Notes: generated from the sequence alone by a model not told the origin. A DNA stretch of 56,088 nucleotides from Metaruminococcus_A gallistercoris (GCA_904394975.1 CAJFNQ010000041.1:1-56088); one strand, 5' to 3'; positions 1-8,818 are shown, counted from the first letter of the stretch. Translations and numbers: made by a program.

Positions 1-11
1 AGGCACCATAT

Positions 12-87
12 GCGGGTTTAGCTCATCTGGTAGAGCGCCACCTTGCCAAGGTGGAGGTAGCGAGTTCGAGCCTCGTAACCCGCTCCA
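12..87 (+). tRNA. tRNA-Gly (anticodon GCC), CCA encoded
   Basis: Full cloverleaf read by eye. The acceptor stem GCGGGTT (12-18) pairs with AACCCGC (77-83), the anticodon stem CCACC/GGTGG encloses loop TTGCCAA with anticodon GCC, the T-arm contains GTTCGAGCC, and CCA is encoded at 85-87. An intrinsic terminator follows directly. Its promoter lies outside or at the edge of the window. Confidence 0.97.
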
Positions 88-96
88 TAAGAAAAA

Positions 97-128
97 GAAC
101 AGGATGGTTCATCCTGTTCTTTTTTGTT
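97..128 (+). terminator. Terminator of tRNA-Gly
   Basis: Hairpin AACAGGATG / CATCCTGTT with a three-base loop followed by a run of six T. It begins nine bases after the tRNA CCA end. Confidence 0.9.
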
Positions 129-149
129 TTAGATCAATGCAATTGTGAA

Positions 150-188
150 ACCCCCAAACACTTTTTAAAAGCGTTTGGAGGTTTTTTT
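150..188. terminator. Hairpin with T-run at the end of the TVP38-family gene
   Basis: Inverted repeat CCCCAAAC / GTTTGGaGG around an A/T-rich loop, followed on the plus strand by seven T that overlap the stop codon of the convergent minus-strand gene. It probably protects the convergent junction from read-through. On the minus strand the T-run after the hairpin is weak. Confidence 0.6.
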
Positions 189-1026
189 AAAGTGTTTGCT
201 TGTGTTCAGGGGTGTTTTCTTTGTTCAGCGTTTGATCGGAATGAGCTTTTTTGCTGTGTTCCGCTTTCTTTTTAACCGTGGCGGCAACCGATTCCAGCTT
301 TTCGTGTTCAGCCTGTTTGACACGGCTGAAGAAGTTGATGATCTTGTCGTTAAATATTATACCGACAATGGCTACTGCACCCGTTATGATAAAGATGACA
401 GCCATTTTGATCCATTCCTCGTTGTCGATTGCAGAACCGGCATAAGTTGACGTAATAACGGAAGGAATGCGCGCGATCGTTGTGATGATAAAATACTGCA
501 TGGGTTTTACGGCAGTTAATGGGATCACGTAAGACAAAGCATCCTTTGGGGTGCCGGGAATAAAAAAGAGGATGAAGATGATCACGTTCAGCCGCTTGTT
601 GTTGTGCAGGAATTTAAACCGCTCTGTCTTTTTTACGTCGATCATTCGGCTGATAAACGAGTACCCCAACAGCTTTACCAGGTAGTAGATGAGGACTGTG
701 CCGAGCAATGACCCCAACAGACAGGCTGCCAGTCCTCCCCAAGAGCCATATAACAGACCGCCGATTACTTCGATCGGCTCGCCGGGGATGATCGCGAACA
801 CAATTTGAAATGCCTGCAGCGCAACGAAGATGAGCCATCCCCAAATGCCAAAGGAAAGGATCTGATCTTTTACGGAATCCCGAACATCTTTGTTGCCAAG
901 CGAAAGAATATATGGAAACAAAATAGCCGCAACGATCAGCGTAACAAGAATGAACCCAAGTAAAACAGCGAATTTGATTTTATCTTTTTTGGGAGCGGAT
1001 TTGATCTTTTCAATGAATTTCGCCAA
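187..1026 (-). CDS. TVP38/TMEM64 (DedA-like, SNARE-associated) membrane protein
   Basis: A 279-residue integral membrane protein. A membrane segment at about residues 18-42 precedes the family core, which has helices near 58-80, 83-115 and 143-165 and an IPGEPIE re-entrant motif near residue 80. The FIPGTPKD motif near 155 is the second half-signature of the VTT/DedA fold. The C-terminal 50 residues are charged and rich in K, E and H, so probably cytoplasmic. Family members are tied to lipid scrambling or transport, but the substrate here is unknown. The start is TTG at 1026, chosen because AGGAGG sits about ten bases upstream and there is no better ATG. It stands alone, downstream of the purL terminator. 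The family is secure; the function is inference. Confidence 0.88.
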   Translation of the reverse strand: MAKFIEKIKSAPKKDKIKFAVLLGFILVTLIVAAILFPYILSLGNKDVRDSVKDQILSFGIWGWLIFVALQAFQIVFAIIPGEPIEVIGGLLYGSWGGLAACLLGSLLGTVLIYYLVKLLGYSFISRMIDVKKTERFKFLHNNKRLNVIIFILFFIPGTPKDALSYVIPLTAVKPMQYFIITTIARIPSVITSTYAGSAIDNEEWIKMAVIFIITGAVAIVGIIFNDKIINFFSRVKQAEHEKLESVAATVKKKAEHSKKAHSDQTLNKENTPEHKQTL

Positions 1027-1053
1027 GGGAAAGCCTCCTGACTGCGTAATTTA

Positions 1054-1090
1054 ACAAAAAAAGGAAGTGCGGAAAAACCGCACTTCCTAT
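1054..1090 (-). terminator. Terminator of purL
   Basis: Perfect 11-bp stem AGGAAGTGCGG / CCGCACTTCCT followed, on the minus strand, by seven T. It lies between the purL stop and the next minus-strand gene. Confidence 0.92.
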
Positions 1091-1100
1091 CATACACGAA

Positions 1101-4100
1101 TCAGGCGAAATAATCTACCCCTGCTTTAAAGATTAACTGATCTTTAACACCTGGTACATTTTTGCATACATAGTTGCCCATTCGCTCGCTGTGCCCCATT
1201 TTACCAAGCACGCGTCCGTCCGGGGAGGTAATGCCTTCGATTGCGCAGACCGAAGCGTTCGGGTTGAAGCGGATGCTATAAGTCGGTTCGCCCGCAAGGT
1301 CAATGTACTGGGTGGCAATCTGCCCGTTTTCCGCCATTTGGCGGATCAGCTCCTCGCTGGCAACAAAGCGGCCCTCGCCGTGAGAAATGGCGATCCGATG
1401 AACGTCGCCCACCTTGGTGTGCATCAGCCATGGGGATTTGTTGGAAGCAATCCGGGTGTTGACCATCATCGACTGGTGGCGGCCGATCTCGTTGAAGGTA
1501 AGGGTCGGCGCCTCTTCGGTCAGGTCAACGATCTCACCGTAAGGAACAAGCCCCAGTTTAACCAGTGCCTGGAATCCGTTGCAGATACCCAGCATCAGGC
1601 CATCACGCTGTTTGAGCAGTTCGTGGACCGCGTCTTTCAGACGGGGATTACGGAAGAAGCTGGTGATGAATTTCGCGGAGCCTTCCGGTTCGTCACCGCC
1701 GGAGAATCCGCCCGGGATCATGACGATCTGCGACTCATTGACCCGTTTTACGAATTCGTCGAGCGATTCGTGGATCTGCTCGCTTGTCAGGTTGCGGATG
1801 ACGAAGATCTCCGGTTCAGCACCTGCGTTTTCAAACGCGCGGGCGGTGTCATATTCGCAGTTGGTTCCAGGGAAGACCGGAATCAGGACCTTCGGCTTCG
1901 CAGCCTTCACAGCAGGCGCTTTTCGCTCTCCTGCAGTGTAGGAAAACGCTTCGACCGGTTGTTCTTTGGTGTCAGAATAAATGGGGAAGACTGGTTCAAG
2001 CACAGCTTCGGTCGCTTTGAGCAGTTCCTTAACGGAAATCTCCTCTCCGTTGTTGAGATGGATGCTATTGTTATCCGCCACAAGGCCGATCACTTCGCAG
2101 TCTGCCTGCGGACGGCGCTTGCCGTTGAGCTCCACAATGAAGCCGCCGTAAACCGGGTTGAACATCAGTTCGTCCGGAATATCTTTGATGAAACGGAAGC
2201 CCATCAGGTTTCCGAAGCACATTTTTGCAATGCCTTCTGCAACGCCGCCGTAACCCAGTGCCCAGGCGGATTTCGCGTTTCCGTCCCGAATGAGTGCCTC
2301 AACGGCGTCAAAGGTCTTTTTCAGGCTCTCGTACACCGGCAGACCGTTTTCGTCATACTCCGGCAGGAAGAGGACGACCTGATTGCCCACCTGTTTAAAT
2401 TCCGGCGAGATGATCTTTTCCGCGTCGGCGACCGATACAGCAAAGGAAACCAGCGTCGGCGGAACATCAATGTGTTCAAACGTACCGGACATGGAGTCTT
2501 TTCCGCCGATGGAACCGATGCCAAGACCATTCTGCACACTGTAAGCGCCAAGTAACGCTGAAAGCGGTTTGCCCCAACGGGTCGGGGTGTTCTGAGTCCG
2601 CTCAAAATACTCCTGGAAGGTCAGCCAGCACTGTTTGCGGGAACCGCCTGCCGCAACGACCTTCGCCACCGATTCGACCACCGCGTAAACCGCGCCGTGA
2701 TAAGGGCTCTGTGCGCTCAAGTCGGGGTTGAAGCCCCAGCCCATCAGAGAAGAGGTGTTGGTCTCGCCGTGGAGCACCGGGATTTTCGCTGCCATCGCCT
2801 GAGAAGGCGTGGTCTGAAGCACACCGCCGTACGGCATGAGCACGGTGGAAGCACCGATGGTGGAGTCAAACCGCTCTACAAGGCCTTTCTGAGAGCAGAC
2901 GTTGAGCTCGGTCATGAGCTTTTTCCAGTTTTCCGCGGTATTTTTGTAATCGTGCACCGGGGAAAGGGAGGGTTCTTCCACCTCGATATCGGTGTATTTG
3001 GTCGCACCGTTGGAGTTGAGGAACTCTCTGGAAAGGTCAACAATGGTGTTTCCGCACCAGTTCATCTTTAAGCGCGGCTCTTCGGTGACAACAGCCACTT
3101 TGGTGGCAAGCAGGTTTTCTTTGGAAGCGAGCGCGATGAACGCGTCAGCATCCTCTTTAGCGACAACAACTGCCATACGTTCCTGTGATTCAGAGATGGC
3201 GAGTTCGGTGCCGTCAAGGCCGTCGTATTTTTTCGGGACCGCGTCAAGGTCGATCAGAAGTCCGTCGGCCAGTTCGCCGATGGCGACCGAAACACCGCCT
3301 GCGCCGAAGTCGTTGCAGCGTTTGATGAGACGGGTCGCTTCCGGGTTCCGGAACAGGCGCTGCAATTTGCGCTCTTCCGGCGGATTGCCCTTCTGTACCT
3401 CTGCGCCGCAGTTTTCCAGCGATTCCGCTGTGTGGGATTTGGAAGAACCGGTTGCACCGCCGCAGCCGTCACGGCCGGTCTTTCCGCCCAGCAGGATGAT
3501 AACGTCGGACGGCTCCGGGCGGATGCGTACCACGTTTTCGACCGGAGCCGCACCTACGACCGCACCGATCTCAAGGCGTTTGGCCATATAGCCGGGATGA
3601 TACACTTCAGCCACCTGACCGGTTGCAAGGCCGATCTGGTTGCCGTAGGAGCTGTAACCCTGTGCCGCTCCGACGGTGATCTTTCTCTGTGGCAGCTTGC
3701 CAGGGATGGTTTCTTCCACCGGAACGAGCGGGTTGGAAGCGCCGGTGACACGCATGGCCTGATAAACGTAGGAACGGCCGGAAAGCGGGTCACGGATGGC
3801 GCCGCCCAGGCAGGTCGCCGCGCCGCCAAACGGTTCGATCTCGGTTGGGTGGTTGTGGGTCTCATTCTTGAACATGAGCAGCCATTGTTCGGTTTTGCCG
3901 TTGACTTCCACGTCGATATGTACCGAGCAGGCATTGATCTCTTCTGATTCGTCCAGATCCTTCAAAATGCCCTCTTTTTTGAGCTTTTTCGCCGCGATGG
4001 TGGCAAGGTCCATCAGGGTCATCGGCTTGTCGGTACGGCCTTTGTACAGCTCTTCGCGGGTGAGGAGGTATTCATCAAAGGTTTTGCGAATATAATCCGA

Positions 4101-4820
4101 GTGGATGGTCACCTTGTCAATGTTGGTAAGGAAGGTGGTGTGGCGGCAGTGGTCCGACCAATAGGTGTCGATCATCCGGATCTCGGTGATGGTCGGGTCG
4201 CGCTGCTCGGTCTGTTTGAAATAATTCTGGCAGAATTTAATGTCGTCCAGGTCCATGGCAAGCGCGTAGTTTTTTACAAACTCCGCCAGCCCGGCTTCAT
4301 CCAGACTGGTGAACCCTTCAAGCGTTTCGACAGTAGTCGGGATCTTGTATTTTACATCCAGTGTATCATAGGTGGAGAGGGATGCTTCGCGGCTTTCCAC
4401 CGGGTTGATGACATACGACTTGATGCGTTCCACATCCTCTGCGGAAACGTTGCCGTCCAACAGGTAGAGTCTTGCGGTGCGCACGCGCGGGCGTTCGCCC
4501 TGAGTGAGCAGCTGGATGCACTGTTCACAGGAATCCGCCCGCTGGTCAAACTGGCCCGGGAGGTATTCGGTGGCGAACATGTGGCTCTTTTTGGCTTTCG
4601 GCAGGTCATAATAGACGGTGTCGACCGGCGGCTCTGAAAAAATGGTCGGCGTTGCAAGGGCAAAATCCTGTTTGGAAATGCCTTCCACATCATACCGATT
4701 GATGATCCGCAGGCCGGTCAGACCTTCCGGACGCAGTGCCGTCTGAATGTCGGCAAGCAGGTTTTTTGCCTCTACGGCAAACTGGGGTTTCTTTTCAACA
4801 TAAATTCGAAAAACAGACAT
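1101..4820 (-). CDS. purL: Phosphoribosylformylglycinamidine synthase, single-chain
   Basis: Converts FGAR plus glutamine and ATP to FGAM, step 4 of de novo purine synthesis, in the cytoplasm. The 1239-residue chain carries everything that other Firmicutes split over PurS, PurL and PurQ. There is an N-terminal PurS-like part, two AIR-synthase-like halves with FKNETHNHPTEIEPF near residue 317, and a C-terminal class I glutamine amidotransferase. The amidotransferase nucleophile Cys is in GICNGFQ (near 1080) and its His in SHGEGRF (near 1147). I start at ATG 4820 because GGAGG is placed eight bases before it; an in-frame GTG at 4832 lies upstream of that site. It follows mtaB by 32 bases and probably shares its transcript. 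No other pur gene is nearby. Confidence 0.97.
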   Translation of the reverse strand: MSVFRIYVEKKPQFAVEAKNLLADIQTALRPEGLTGLRIINRYDVEGISKQDFALATPTIFSEPPVDTVYYDLPKAKKSHMFATEYLPGQFDQRADSCEQCIQLLTQGERPRVRTARLYLLDGNVSAEDVERIKSYVINPVESREASLSTYDTLDVKYKIPTTVETLEGFTSLDEAGLAEFVKNYALAMDLDDIKFCQNYFKQTEQRDPTITEIRMIDTYWSDHCRHTTFLTNIDKVTIHSDYIRKTFDEYLLTREELYKGRTDKPMTLMDLATIAAKKLKKEGILKDLDESEEINACSVHIDVEVNGKTEQWLLMFKNETHNHPTEIEPFGGAATCLGGAIRDPLSGRSYVYQAMRVTGASNPLVPVEETIPGKLPQRKITVGAAQGYSSYGNQIGLATGQVAEVYHPGYMAKRLEIGAVVGAAPVENVVRIRPEPSDVIILLGGKTGRDGCGGATGSSKSHTAESLENCGAEVQKGNPPEERKLQRLFRNPEATRLIKRCNDFGAGGVSVAIGELADGLLIDLDAVPKKYDGLDGTELAISESQERMAVVVAKEDADAFIALASKENLLATKVAVVTEEPRLKMNWCGNTIVDLSREFLNSNGATKYTDIEVEEPSLSPVHDYKNTAENWKKLMTELNVCSQKGLVERFDSTIGASTVLMPYGGVLQTTPSQAMAAKIPVLHGETNTSSLMGWGFNPDLSAQSPYHGAVYAVVESVAKVVAAGGSRKQCWLTFQEYFERTQNTPTRWGKPLSALLGAYSVQNGLGIGSIGGKDSMSGTFEHIDVPPTLVSFAVSVADAEKIISPEFKQVGNQVVLFLPEYDENGLPVYESLKKTFDAVEALIRDGNAKSAWALGYGGVAEGIAKMCFGNLMGFRFIKDIPDELMFNPVYGGFIVELNGKRRPQADCEVIGLVADNNSIHLNNGEEISVKELLKATEAVLEPVFPIYSDTKEQPVEAFSYTAGERKAPAVKAAKPKVLIPVFPGTNCEYDTARAFENAGAEPEIFVIRNLTSEQIHESLDEFVKRVNESQIVMIPGGFSGGDEPEGSAKFITSFFRNPRLKDAVHELLKQRDGLMLGICNGFQALVKLGLVPYGEIVDLTEEAPTLTFNEIGRHQSMMVNTRIASNKSPWLMHTKVGDVHRIAISHGEGRFVASEELIRQMAENGQIATQYIDLAGEPTYSIRFNPNASVCAIEGITSPDGRVLGKMGHSERMGNYVCKNVPGVKDQLIFKAGVDYFA

Positions 4821-4852
4821 ATAATCCTCCACTTTATATTGTTCAGGGTGAT

Positions 4853-6142
4853 TTATATGAGTTCACCGATGCATCCGCTCTCGGTGGCGTCGACAATTTT
4901 TACCTTCCGGATGGTTCCGGACAGCGGTTCGCTGGAAGCGACCGAAACAGGGGAGTAGCTGGGTGTGTAGCCCTCAAAGCCGAATTCTCCCACCCGGGAT
5001 TCGAACAGCACCGGCTGAACGGTCCCGATCTGTGCCTTCAGGTACGCGGCGGCAGTGGCGCCGGTCGTCTGTATCATCCGGGCGCTGCGCTCCTCTTTTT
5101 GGGCGTTGGTGAGCTGATCCGGCATGGTCGCGGCCCGTGTGCCCGCACGGACCGAGTAGGCGAACACATGCGCTTTTGCAAAGCCGATCTGCTGTGCGAA
5201 AGCAAGCGATTTTGCAAATTCTTCCTCCGTTTCGCCGGGGAAACCGACCATAATATCGGTCGTGATGGCACAACCTGGGAAGGCTTCCCGCAGCCGGTTT
5301 ACGATGCGGGCGTACTCGGCGGTGTCATAGTGCCGGTTCATCCGCTTAAGAGTCTCATCGCACCCGCTTTGCAGGGACAGATGAAACTGCGGGCAGAGCT
5401 TTTTGAGTTTGGCCATTTCGGCGATGTCCTCATCGGAAAGCAGCTCCGGTTCCAGCGAACCCAGCCGCACCCGTTCGATGCCGCTCACTGAACAGACCGC
5501 ACGCAGCGCGTCGATCAGCCGCAGGCCGAGGTCTTTTCCGTAGGAAGAGAGATTGATGCCGACCAGTACCACTTCCAGGTACCCGTTGGCAGCCAGTTCC
5601 CGCACCTCGTTTACCAGTTCGGCCAACGGTTTGGAACGGATGAATCCGCGTGCTTTCGGGATGATGCAGTAAGCACAGTAACGTTCACAGCCGTCTTCGA
5701 TCTTGACAAACGCTCTCGTTCGTTCAGCGAATGCTTCCACGGCCATTTGCTCAAACGGCTCGTCTTTGGTGTGTGCGTTGATTTCAACGATCCGTTCGCC
5801 GGTAGACAGCGCGCGCTGGACCGCACCCACCAGCCCTCTCCGGTTGCGTGCCCCGGTGATGACCTGTGCCTCGGTCAGCTTCTCCGCCGCGTCGGGGAAC
5901 GCCTGCGGAAAACAGCCGGTCAAGGCAATGAGCGCTCCGGGGTGTTCCCGTTTGAACCGGTGCAGGACCTTACGGGTTTTAGCGTCTCCGGAAGAAGTGA
6001 CCGTGCAGGAGTTTACCACATAAACGTCTGCTTCATCATGGGGAGAAACCACGTCGAACCCTTCTTTGTGAAAAAGGGTAGAGAGCAGTTCTGTTTCATA
6101 CTGATTCACTTTACACCCCAATGTATAAAAAGCAATGCGCAT
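4853..6142 (-). CDS. mtaB: tRNA (N6-threonylcarbamoyladenosine-37) methylthiotransferase MtaB
   Basis: Radical-SAM enzyme that turns t6A37 into ms2t6A37 in ANN-decoding tRNAs. At 429 residues it has the family's usual length. The N-terminal UPF0004 domain carries the three cluster cysteines (TLGCKVNQ at 10, VVNSCTV near 46, LTGCF near 76). The radical-SAM CxxxCxxC motif is CERYCAYC near residue 151. The last ~60 residues fit a TRAM RNA-binding domain. The TLGCKVNQYE start and DGCERYCAYCIIP set point to MtaB rather than MiaB or RimO. The ATG at 6142 has AGGGG about nine bases upstream. It is the first gene of a probable mtaB-purL transcript. Confidence 0.95.
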   Translation of the reverse strand: MRIAFYTLGCKVNQYETELLSTLFHKEGFDVVSPHDEADVYVVNSCTVTSSGDAKTRKVLHRFKREHPGALIALTGCFPQAFPDAAEKLTEAQVITGARNRRGLVGAVQRALSTGERIVEINAHTKDEPFEQMAVEAFAERTRAFVKIEDGCERYCAYCIIPKARGFIRSKPLAELVNEVRELAANGYLEVVLVGINLSSYGKDLGLRLIDALRAVCSVSGIERVRLGSLEPELLSDEDIAEMAKLKKLCPQFHLSLQSGCDETLKRMNRHYDTAEYARIVNRLREAFPGCAITTDIMVGFPGETEEEFAKSLAFAQQIGFAKAHVFAYSVRAGTRAATMPDQLTNAQKEERSARMIQTTGATAAAYLKAQIGTVQPVLFESRVGEFGFEGYTPSYSPVSVASSEPLSGTIRKVKIVDATESGCIGELI

Positions 6143-6228
6143 GCGTTTAAACCCCTGTAAATTTTTTGTGTTTTTAACGATGTAATAAGTTTATTATAAT
6201 TTATTTTGCCGATATTTACAATTAGCAG

Positions 6229-6257
6229 TTGACTAAAAAGTCTGATGCTGTTATAGT
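6229..6257 (+). promoter_or_regulatory. Sigma-A promoter of the HPr-like gene
   Basis: TTGACT (6229-6234), 17-base spacer, TATAGT (6252-6257). It lies 55 bases upstream of the HPr-like start codon. Confidence 0.8.
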
Positions 6258-6311
6258 CTAAATATAGGTAATATTCCTATATCATCGCATGTATTTTAAG
6301 GAGGAATCTTA

Positions 6312-6542
6312 ATGAAAAGCGTATCTGTTATGTTAGCAACCATCAATGACGTGAAAACCTTTGTAAACATCGTTACCAAATACGACTTTGATGTAGATTT
6401 GGTCTCTGGTCGGTATGCGGTTGATGCGAAGTCCATTATGGGTATTTTCAGCCTGGATCTTTCCAAACCCATTAAAATGGAAATCCACTCCGAAACCCCA
6501 GATGCATTCCTTAACGAAATCAAGCCGTTTATTGTGGACTAA
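6312..6542 (+). CDS. HPr-family protein lacking the phosphorylatable His (Crh-like)
   Basis: A 76-residue protein with the HPr fold pattern. Its KSIMGIFSL segment (about residues 40-48) matches the Ser46 regulatory site of HPr. The N-terminal GLHARPA active-site motif is absent: residues 8-18 read LATINDVKTF, so both His15 and Arg17 are missing. In Bacillus, Crh is an HPr paralogue without His15 that is still phosphorylated on Ser46 by HPr kinase and acts through CcpA. By analogy this protein may signal carbon status rather than carry phosphate in the PTS, which is inference. It has its own promoter, AAGGAGG at 6299 and a terminator, so it is monocistronic. Confidence 0.88.
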   Translation: MKSVSVMLATINDVKTFVNIVTKYDFDVDLVSGRYAVDAKSIMGIFSLDLSKPIKMEIHSETPDAFLNEIKPFIVD

Positions 6543-6567
6543 TTGGTGTGCGATCTGATAGAAAGAA

Positions 6568-6593
6568 GGAAGGAGGCATTTGCCTCCTTTTTG
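6568..6593 (+). terminator. Terminator of the HPr-like gene
   Basis: Stem AAGGAGGCA / TGCCTCCTT with a short loop, followed by five T. It also lies just past the end of the convergent membrane-protein gene. Confidence 0.85.
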
Positions 6594-6609
6594 CTTTATA
6601 AAGGAGCGT

Positions 6610-7032
6610 TTACAGGATGAGCGCCGCGCGAAAACCTTCAAACTGCAGGAGCGCCGCCAGAAAAAGCAGGGCACATGCCCAGAAGCAGGCCTTTTTTCTG
6701 TGCTTGTGCGATTGGATCAAGCCGGCAGCCGCACAGATCAGTGACGCGGACCAGCCGCTCAGCCAGAGGATGACGGGAACGCTGCCAAGCTCAAAGATGC
6801 CGTCGTTGAACCCGTCTGTGAGAAAATCGGCTAACGGAAGCGTGAGATAGCCGTCCCGGAAGAGTGCGGCGACCCCGCAGCCGCTGCACATGAGCACCAG
6901 AAACAGCAGCTTTATGTTCCAGTGTTTGCTTTGTTTGTTCCAAATCAGCACAAAGATCAGGTAGGAAAGAAGTCCTGCGTTTAATATGGTGCAGATCACG
7001 CTGGGCAGATCGGCAAAAAGAAGCTGGTTCAT
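6610..7032 (-). CDS. Unknown four-helix membrane protein
   Basis: A 140-residue hydrophobic protein I do not recognise. Probable membrane segments lie at about residues 12-30, 41-57, 80-103 and 112-131. A basic QSHKHRKK stretch between the last two suggests a cytoplasmic loop. The translation start is well supported: GGAGGTGACCT precedes the ATG at 7032. It is convergent with the HPr-like gene and has no operon partner. Function unknown. Confidence 0.65.
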   Translation of the reverse strand: MNQLLFADLPSVICTILNAGLLSYLIFVLIWNKQSKHWNIKLLFLVLMCSGCGVAALFRDGYLTLPLADFLTDGFNDGIFELGSVPVILWLSGWSASLICAAAGLIQSHKHRKKACFWACALLFLAALLQFEGFRAALIL

Positions 7033-7177
7033 AGGTCACCTCCGCAAAAGTTGGTCAGTTTCAGTATAAGTTTAGGCGGGAAGGTTGTCAAACAGGTGAA
7101 TTGATCCCGTGAAAATACCGGATTGAGCGCGGATAAATAAAAAGAAAAAAGAAATTATATTTTTTGCGTTTTTGGTA

Positions 7178-7206
7178 TTGACTTTTCAGAAAAAACAATA
7201 TATAAT
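7178..7206 (+). promoter_or_regulatory. Strong promoter of the tRNA-Asp/tRNA-Thr transcript
   Basis: TTGACT (7178-7183), exactly 17 bases, consensus TATAAT (7201-7206). The first tRNA begins 51 bases after the -10 element. Confidence 0.9.
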
Positions 7207-7256
7207 AATCAAGTCGCAAAACGAAAAACAAAACCTTTCGGCCTGCGGCTTTATAT

Positions 7257-7333
7257 GGCCCAGTAGTTCAGTTGGTTAGAACGCTAGCCTGTCACGCTAG
7301 AGGTCGACGGTTCGAGCCCGTTCTGGGTCGCCA
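7257..7333 (+). tRNA. tRNA-Asp (anticodon GTC), CCA encoded
   Basis: Acceptor GGCCCAG pairs with CTGGGTC (7323-7329). The anticodon stem CTAGC/GCTAG encloses CTGTCAC with anticodon GTC. The T-arm contains GGTTCGAGCCC and CCA is at 7331-7333. It is the first of two tandem tRNAs, with three bases between them. Confidence 0.97.
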
Positions 7334-7336
7334 TAT

Positions 7337-7412
7337 GCTGCTATGGCTCAGTAGGCAGAGCACTTCCTTGGTAAGGAAGAGGTCACCAGTTCGAATCTGG
7401 TTAGCAGCTCCA
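7337..7412 (+). tRNA. tRNA-Thr (anticodon GGT), CCA encoded
   Basis: Acceptor GCTGCTA pairs with TAGCAGC (7402-7408). The anticodon stem CTTCC/GGAAG encloses TTGGTAA with anticodon GGT. The T-arm contains AGTTCGAATCT and CCA is at 7410-7412. It is co-transcribed with tRNA-Asp. Confidence 0.97.
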
Positions 7413-7415
7413 GAA

Positions 7416-7450
7416 AAACAATGAAAACGCATGTTTTCATTGTTTTTTCT
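7416..7450 (+). terminator. Terminator of the tRNA-Asp/tRNA-Thr transcript
   Basis: Stem AACAATGAAAAC / GTTTTCATTGTT with a four-base loop, then a T-run. It starts a few bases after the tRNA-Thr CCA. Confidence 0.9.
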
Positions 7451-7648
7451 TTTTACACGCGGTTTTTGCAAAAAAGTGAGAAACCGTCGGATTAACATGT
7501 TTCGTGTGCAGTTTTGGCAAACGAGTTGGCGGCGTTTTATCTGTGCAATGGTGTGGAAAATCGGGTGCGTAAACTGCATGATGTAAGCCGTATTCCCGGC
7601 GATGAGCTGCGGTCGGCGTGCTGTGATTAACCGTGAGGAGGCTCAAAA

Positions 7649-7906
7649 ATGATTTTTGATATCATCGGCATCAAATATTTTCAAAATGGGAACGTCTTCA
7701 CAGGAAGTAAAGGAAAATTTAATTTTCGCATTGAACCGGTTGAAGAAAAACTTGAAGTCGCTGTCTGGTACGGCATGTTTTGCTATGCGAAAAGCGAAAT
7801 TCTGACAACGAATTCGTTTGAACTTTCCGAACAGGGGCGTTTGGAAATGATCGCCTGGCTGGAGGAGGAATATTCTGTTTATCTGGCGGATACGTCAGCG
7901 GAATAA
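7649..7906 (+). CDS. Small conserved-looking protein of unknown function
   Basis: An 85-residue acidic, soluble protein with beta-rich pattern in the first half (repeated short hydrophobic strands up to about residue 55). A likely helix follows near residues 63-78 (GRLEMIAWLEEEYS). GAGGAGG nine bases before the ATG supports the start, and a terminator follows at once, so it is a single-gene unit. I do not recognise a family. Confidence 0.7.
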   Translation: MIFDIIGIKYFQNGNVFTGSKGKFNFRIEPVEEKLEVAVWYGMFCYAKSEILTTNSFELSEQGRLEMIAWLEEEYSVYLADTSAE

Positions 7907-7948
7907 TCGTTCTTTGCGCCCATGCGAAAACTTGATATAAAATAAAAA

Positions 7949-7996
7949 ACGGCGTTTCGGCAGGTAGCTTACCTGCTGAGCGCCTTTTGTTTTTCC
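7949..7996. terminator. Bidirectional terminator between the 85-residue gene and carD
   Basis: Hairpin GGCG...CAGGTA / TACCTG...CGCC. On the plus strand it is followed by TTTTGTTTTT and on the minus strand by GTTTTTTATTTT, so it can end both convergent genes. Confidence 0.85.
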
Positions 7997-8072
7997 GAAA
8001 ATGAGATGAAAGTAATCTGCCGTTTTACGGCAGAAACGGGCCTTATCGCGTCAATTTTGTTCGGTGGGAATA

Positions 8073-8588
8073 TTACCGTTCAGCACACATGGCAACGCGT
8101 TCTTCAATATAGTGCGCGATGTTTTCTTTGTCAACGCCTAAAGCCACGGAAAGCTCTTCAAACAACAGTTCTTCGGCGCGTTTCATGTATTTTGTATCAA
8201 TCACACCGATTTTGTGGTGGGTGTTTCGCGCGTTTTTCATTTTTTCGTAAATCGACATGGTCAGTTCCACCAATTCGCGGCAGTCGTGCGTTTGTATGGA
8301 TTTTTCATAATGCTCCGTCAGGTCTTTTGAAGCATGTCCTTCATAAGCAGACGCTTTCATAGCCGGAATGGAATCAATAAGGGCTTCGGCCTCTTCTTTT
8401 GAAATAACAGGGCGCATGAAAACTTTGTCGCTGTTAACCGGCGCGTAAATGGTGCAGTTTTGAAAAACAGGAACTATTTTGTAGTAAAGCTCTTTCTTTT
8501 TTTCTCCGGGAAGACTTGTGTTTGAGATGTCTGTGATCCGACAGGCACCAGTAGAACCGTACATTACGAAATCCCCAATCTGGTACAT
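8073..8588 (-). CDS. CarD family transcriptional regulator
   Basis: A 171-residue protein. The N-terminal ~60 residues (MYQIGDFVMYGSTGACRI onward) match the CarD/TRCF RNA-polymerase-interacting domain. The remainder is a helical C-terminal domain with KRAEELLFEELSVALG near residue 145. CarD proteins bind the RNA polymerase beta subunit and tune open-complex stability at many promoters. I start at ATG 8588 because AAGGAGC precedes it; the upstream in-frame ATG at 8639 has no ribosome site. Monocistronic. Confident on family. Confidence 0.92.
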   Translation of the reverse strand: MYQIGDFVMYGSTGACRITDISNTSLPGEKKKELYYKIVPVFQNCTIYAPVNSDKVFMRPVISKEEAEALIDSIPAMKASAYEGHASKDLTEHYEKSIQTHDCRELVELTMSIYEKMKNARNTHHKIGVIDTKYMKRAEELLFEELSVALGVDKENIAHYIEERVAMCAER

Positions 8589-8787
8589 GATAACTCGCTC
8601 CTTATCCTTGAAAAAAACACAAACACGTGTTGTTGACATCCCCGTTTTTTTTCGGTGAATTCAGCACGCTACTTTATTATTATAGCACTTTTTCCTCCAA
8701 AATGGTAGCAGGCGCTTTTTCACAAAAATCATCACCGGCCATTTTGTGCAAAACGATCAACAACATCCTGCGAAAAAAGGGATAAAT

Positions 8788-8818
8788 AAAAACCCGCCAT
8801 AAAAATGGCGGGTTTTTG
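8788..8818 (-). terminator. Terminator of the iron alcohol dehydrogenase gene
   Basis: Perfect stem AACCCGCCAT / ATGGCGGGTT with a four-base loop. T-runs on both strands make it usable in either direction. Confidence 0.9.

Noticed and set aside
1191..2555. Long open frame (454 codons) on the plus strand
   Set aside because: It is antisense to purL, has no ribosome site, and its sequence is a low-information mirror of the purL codons.
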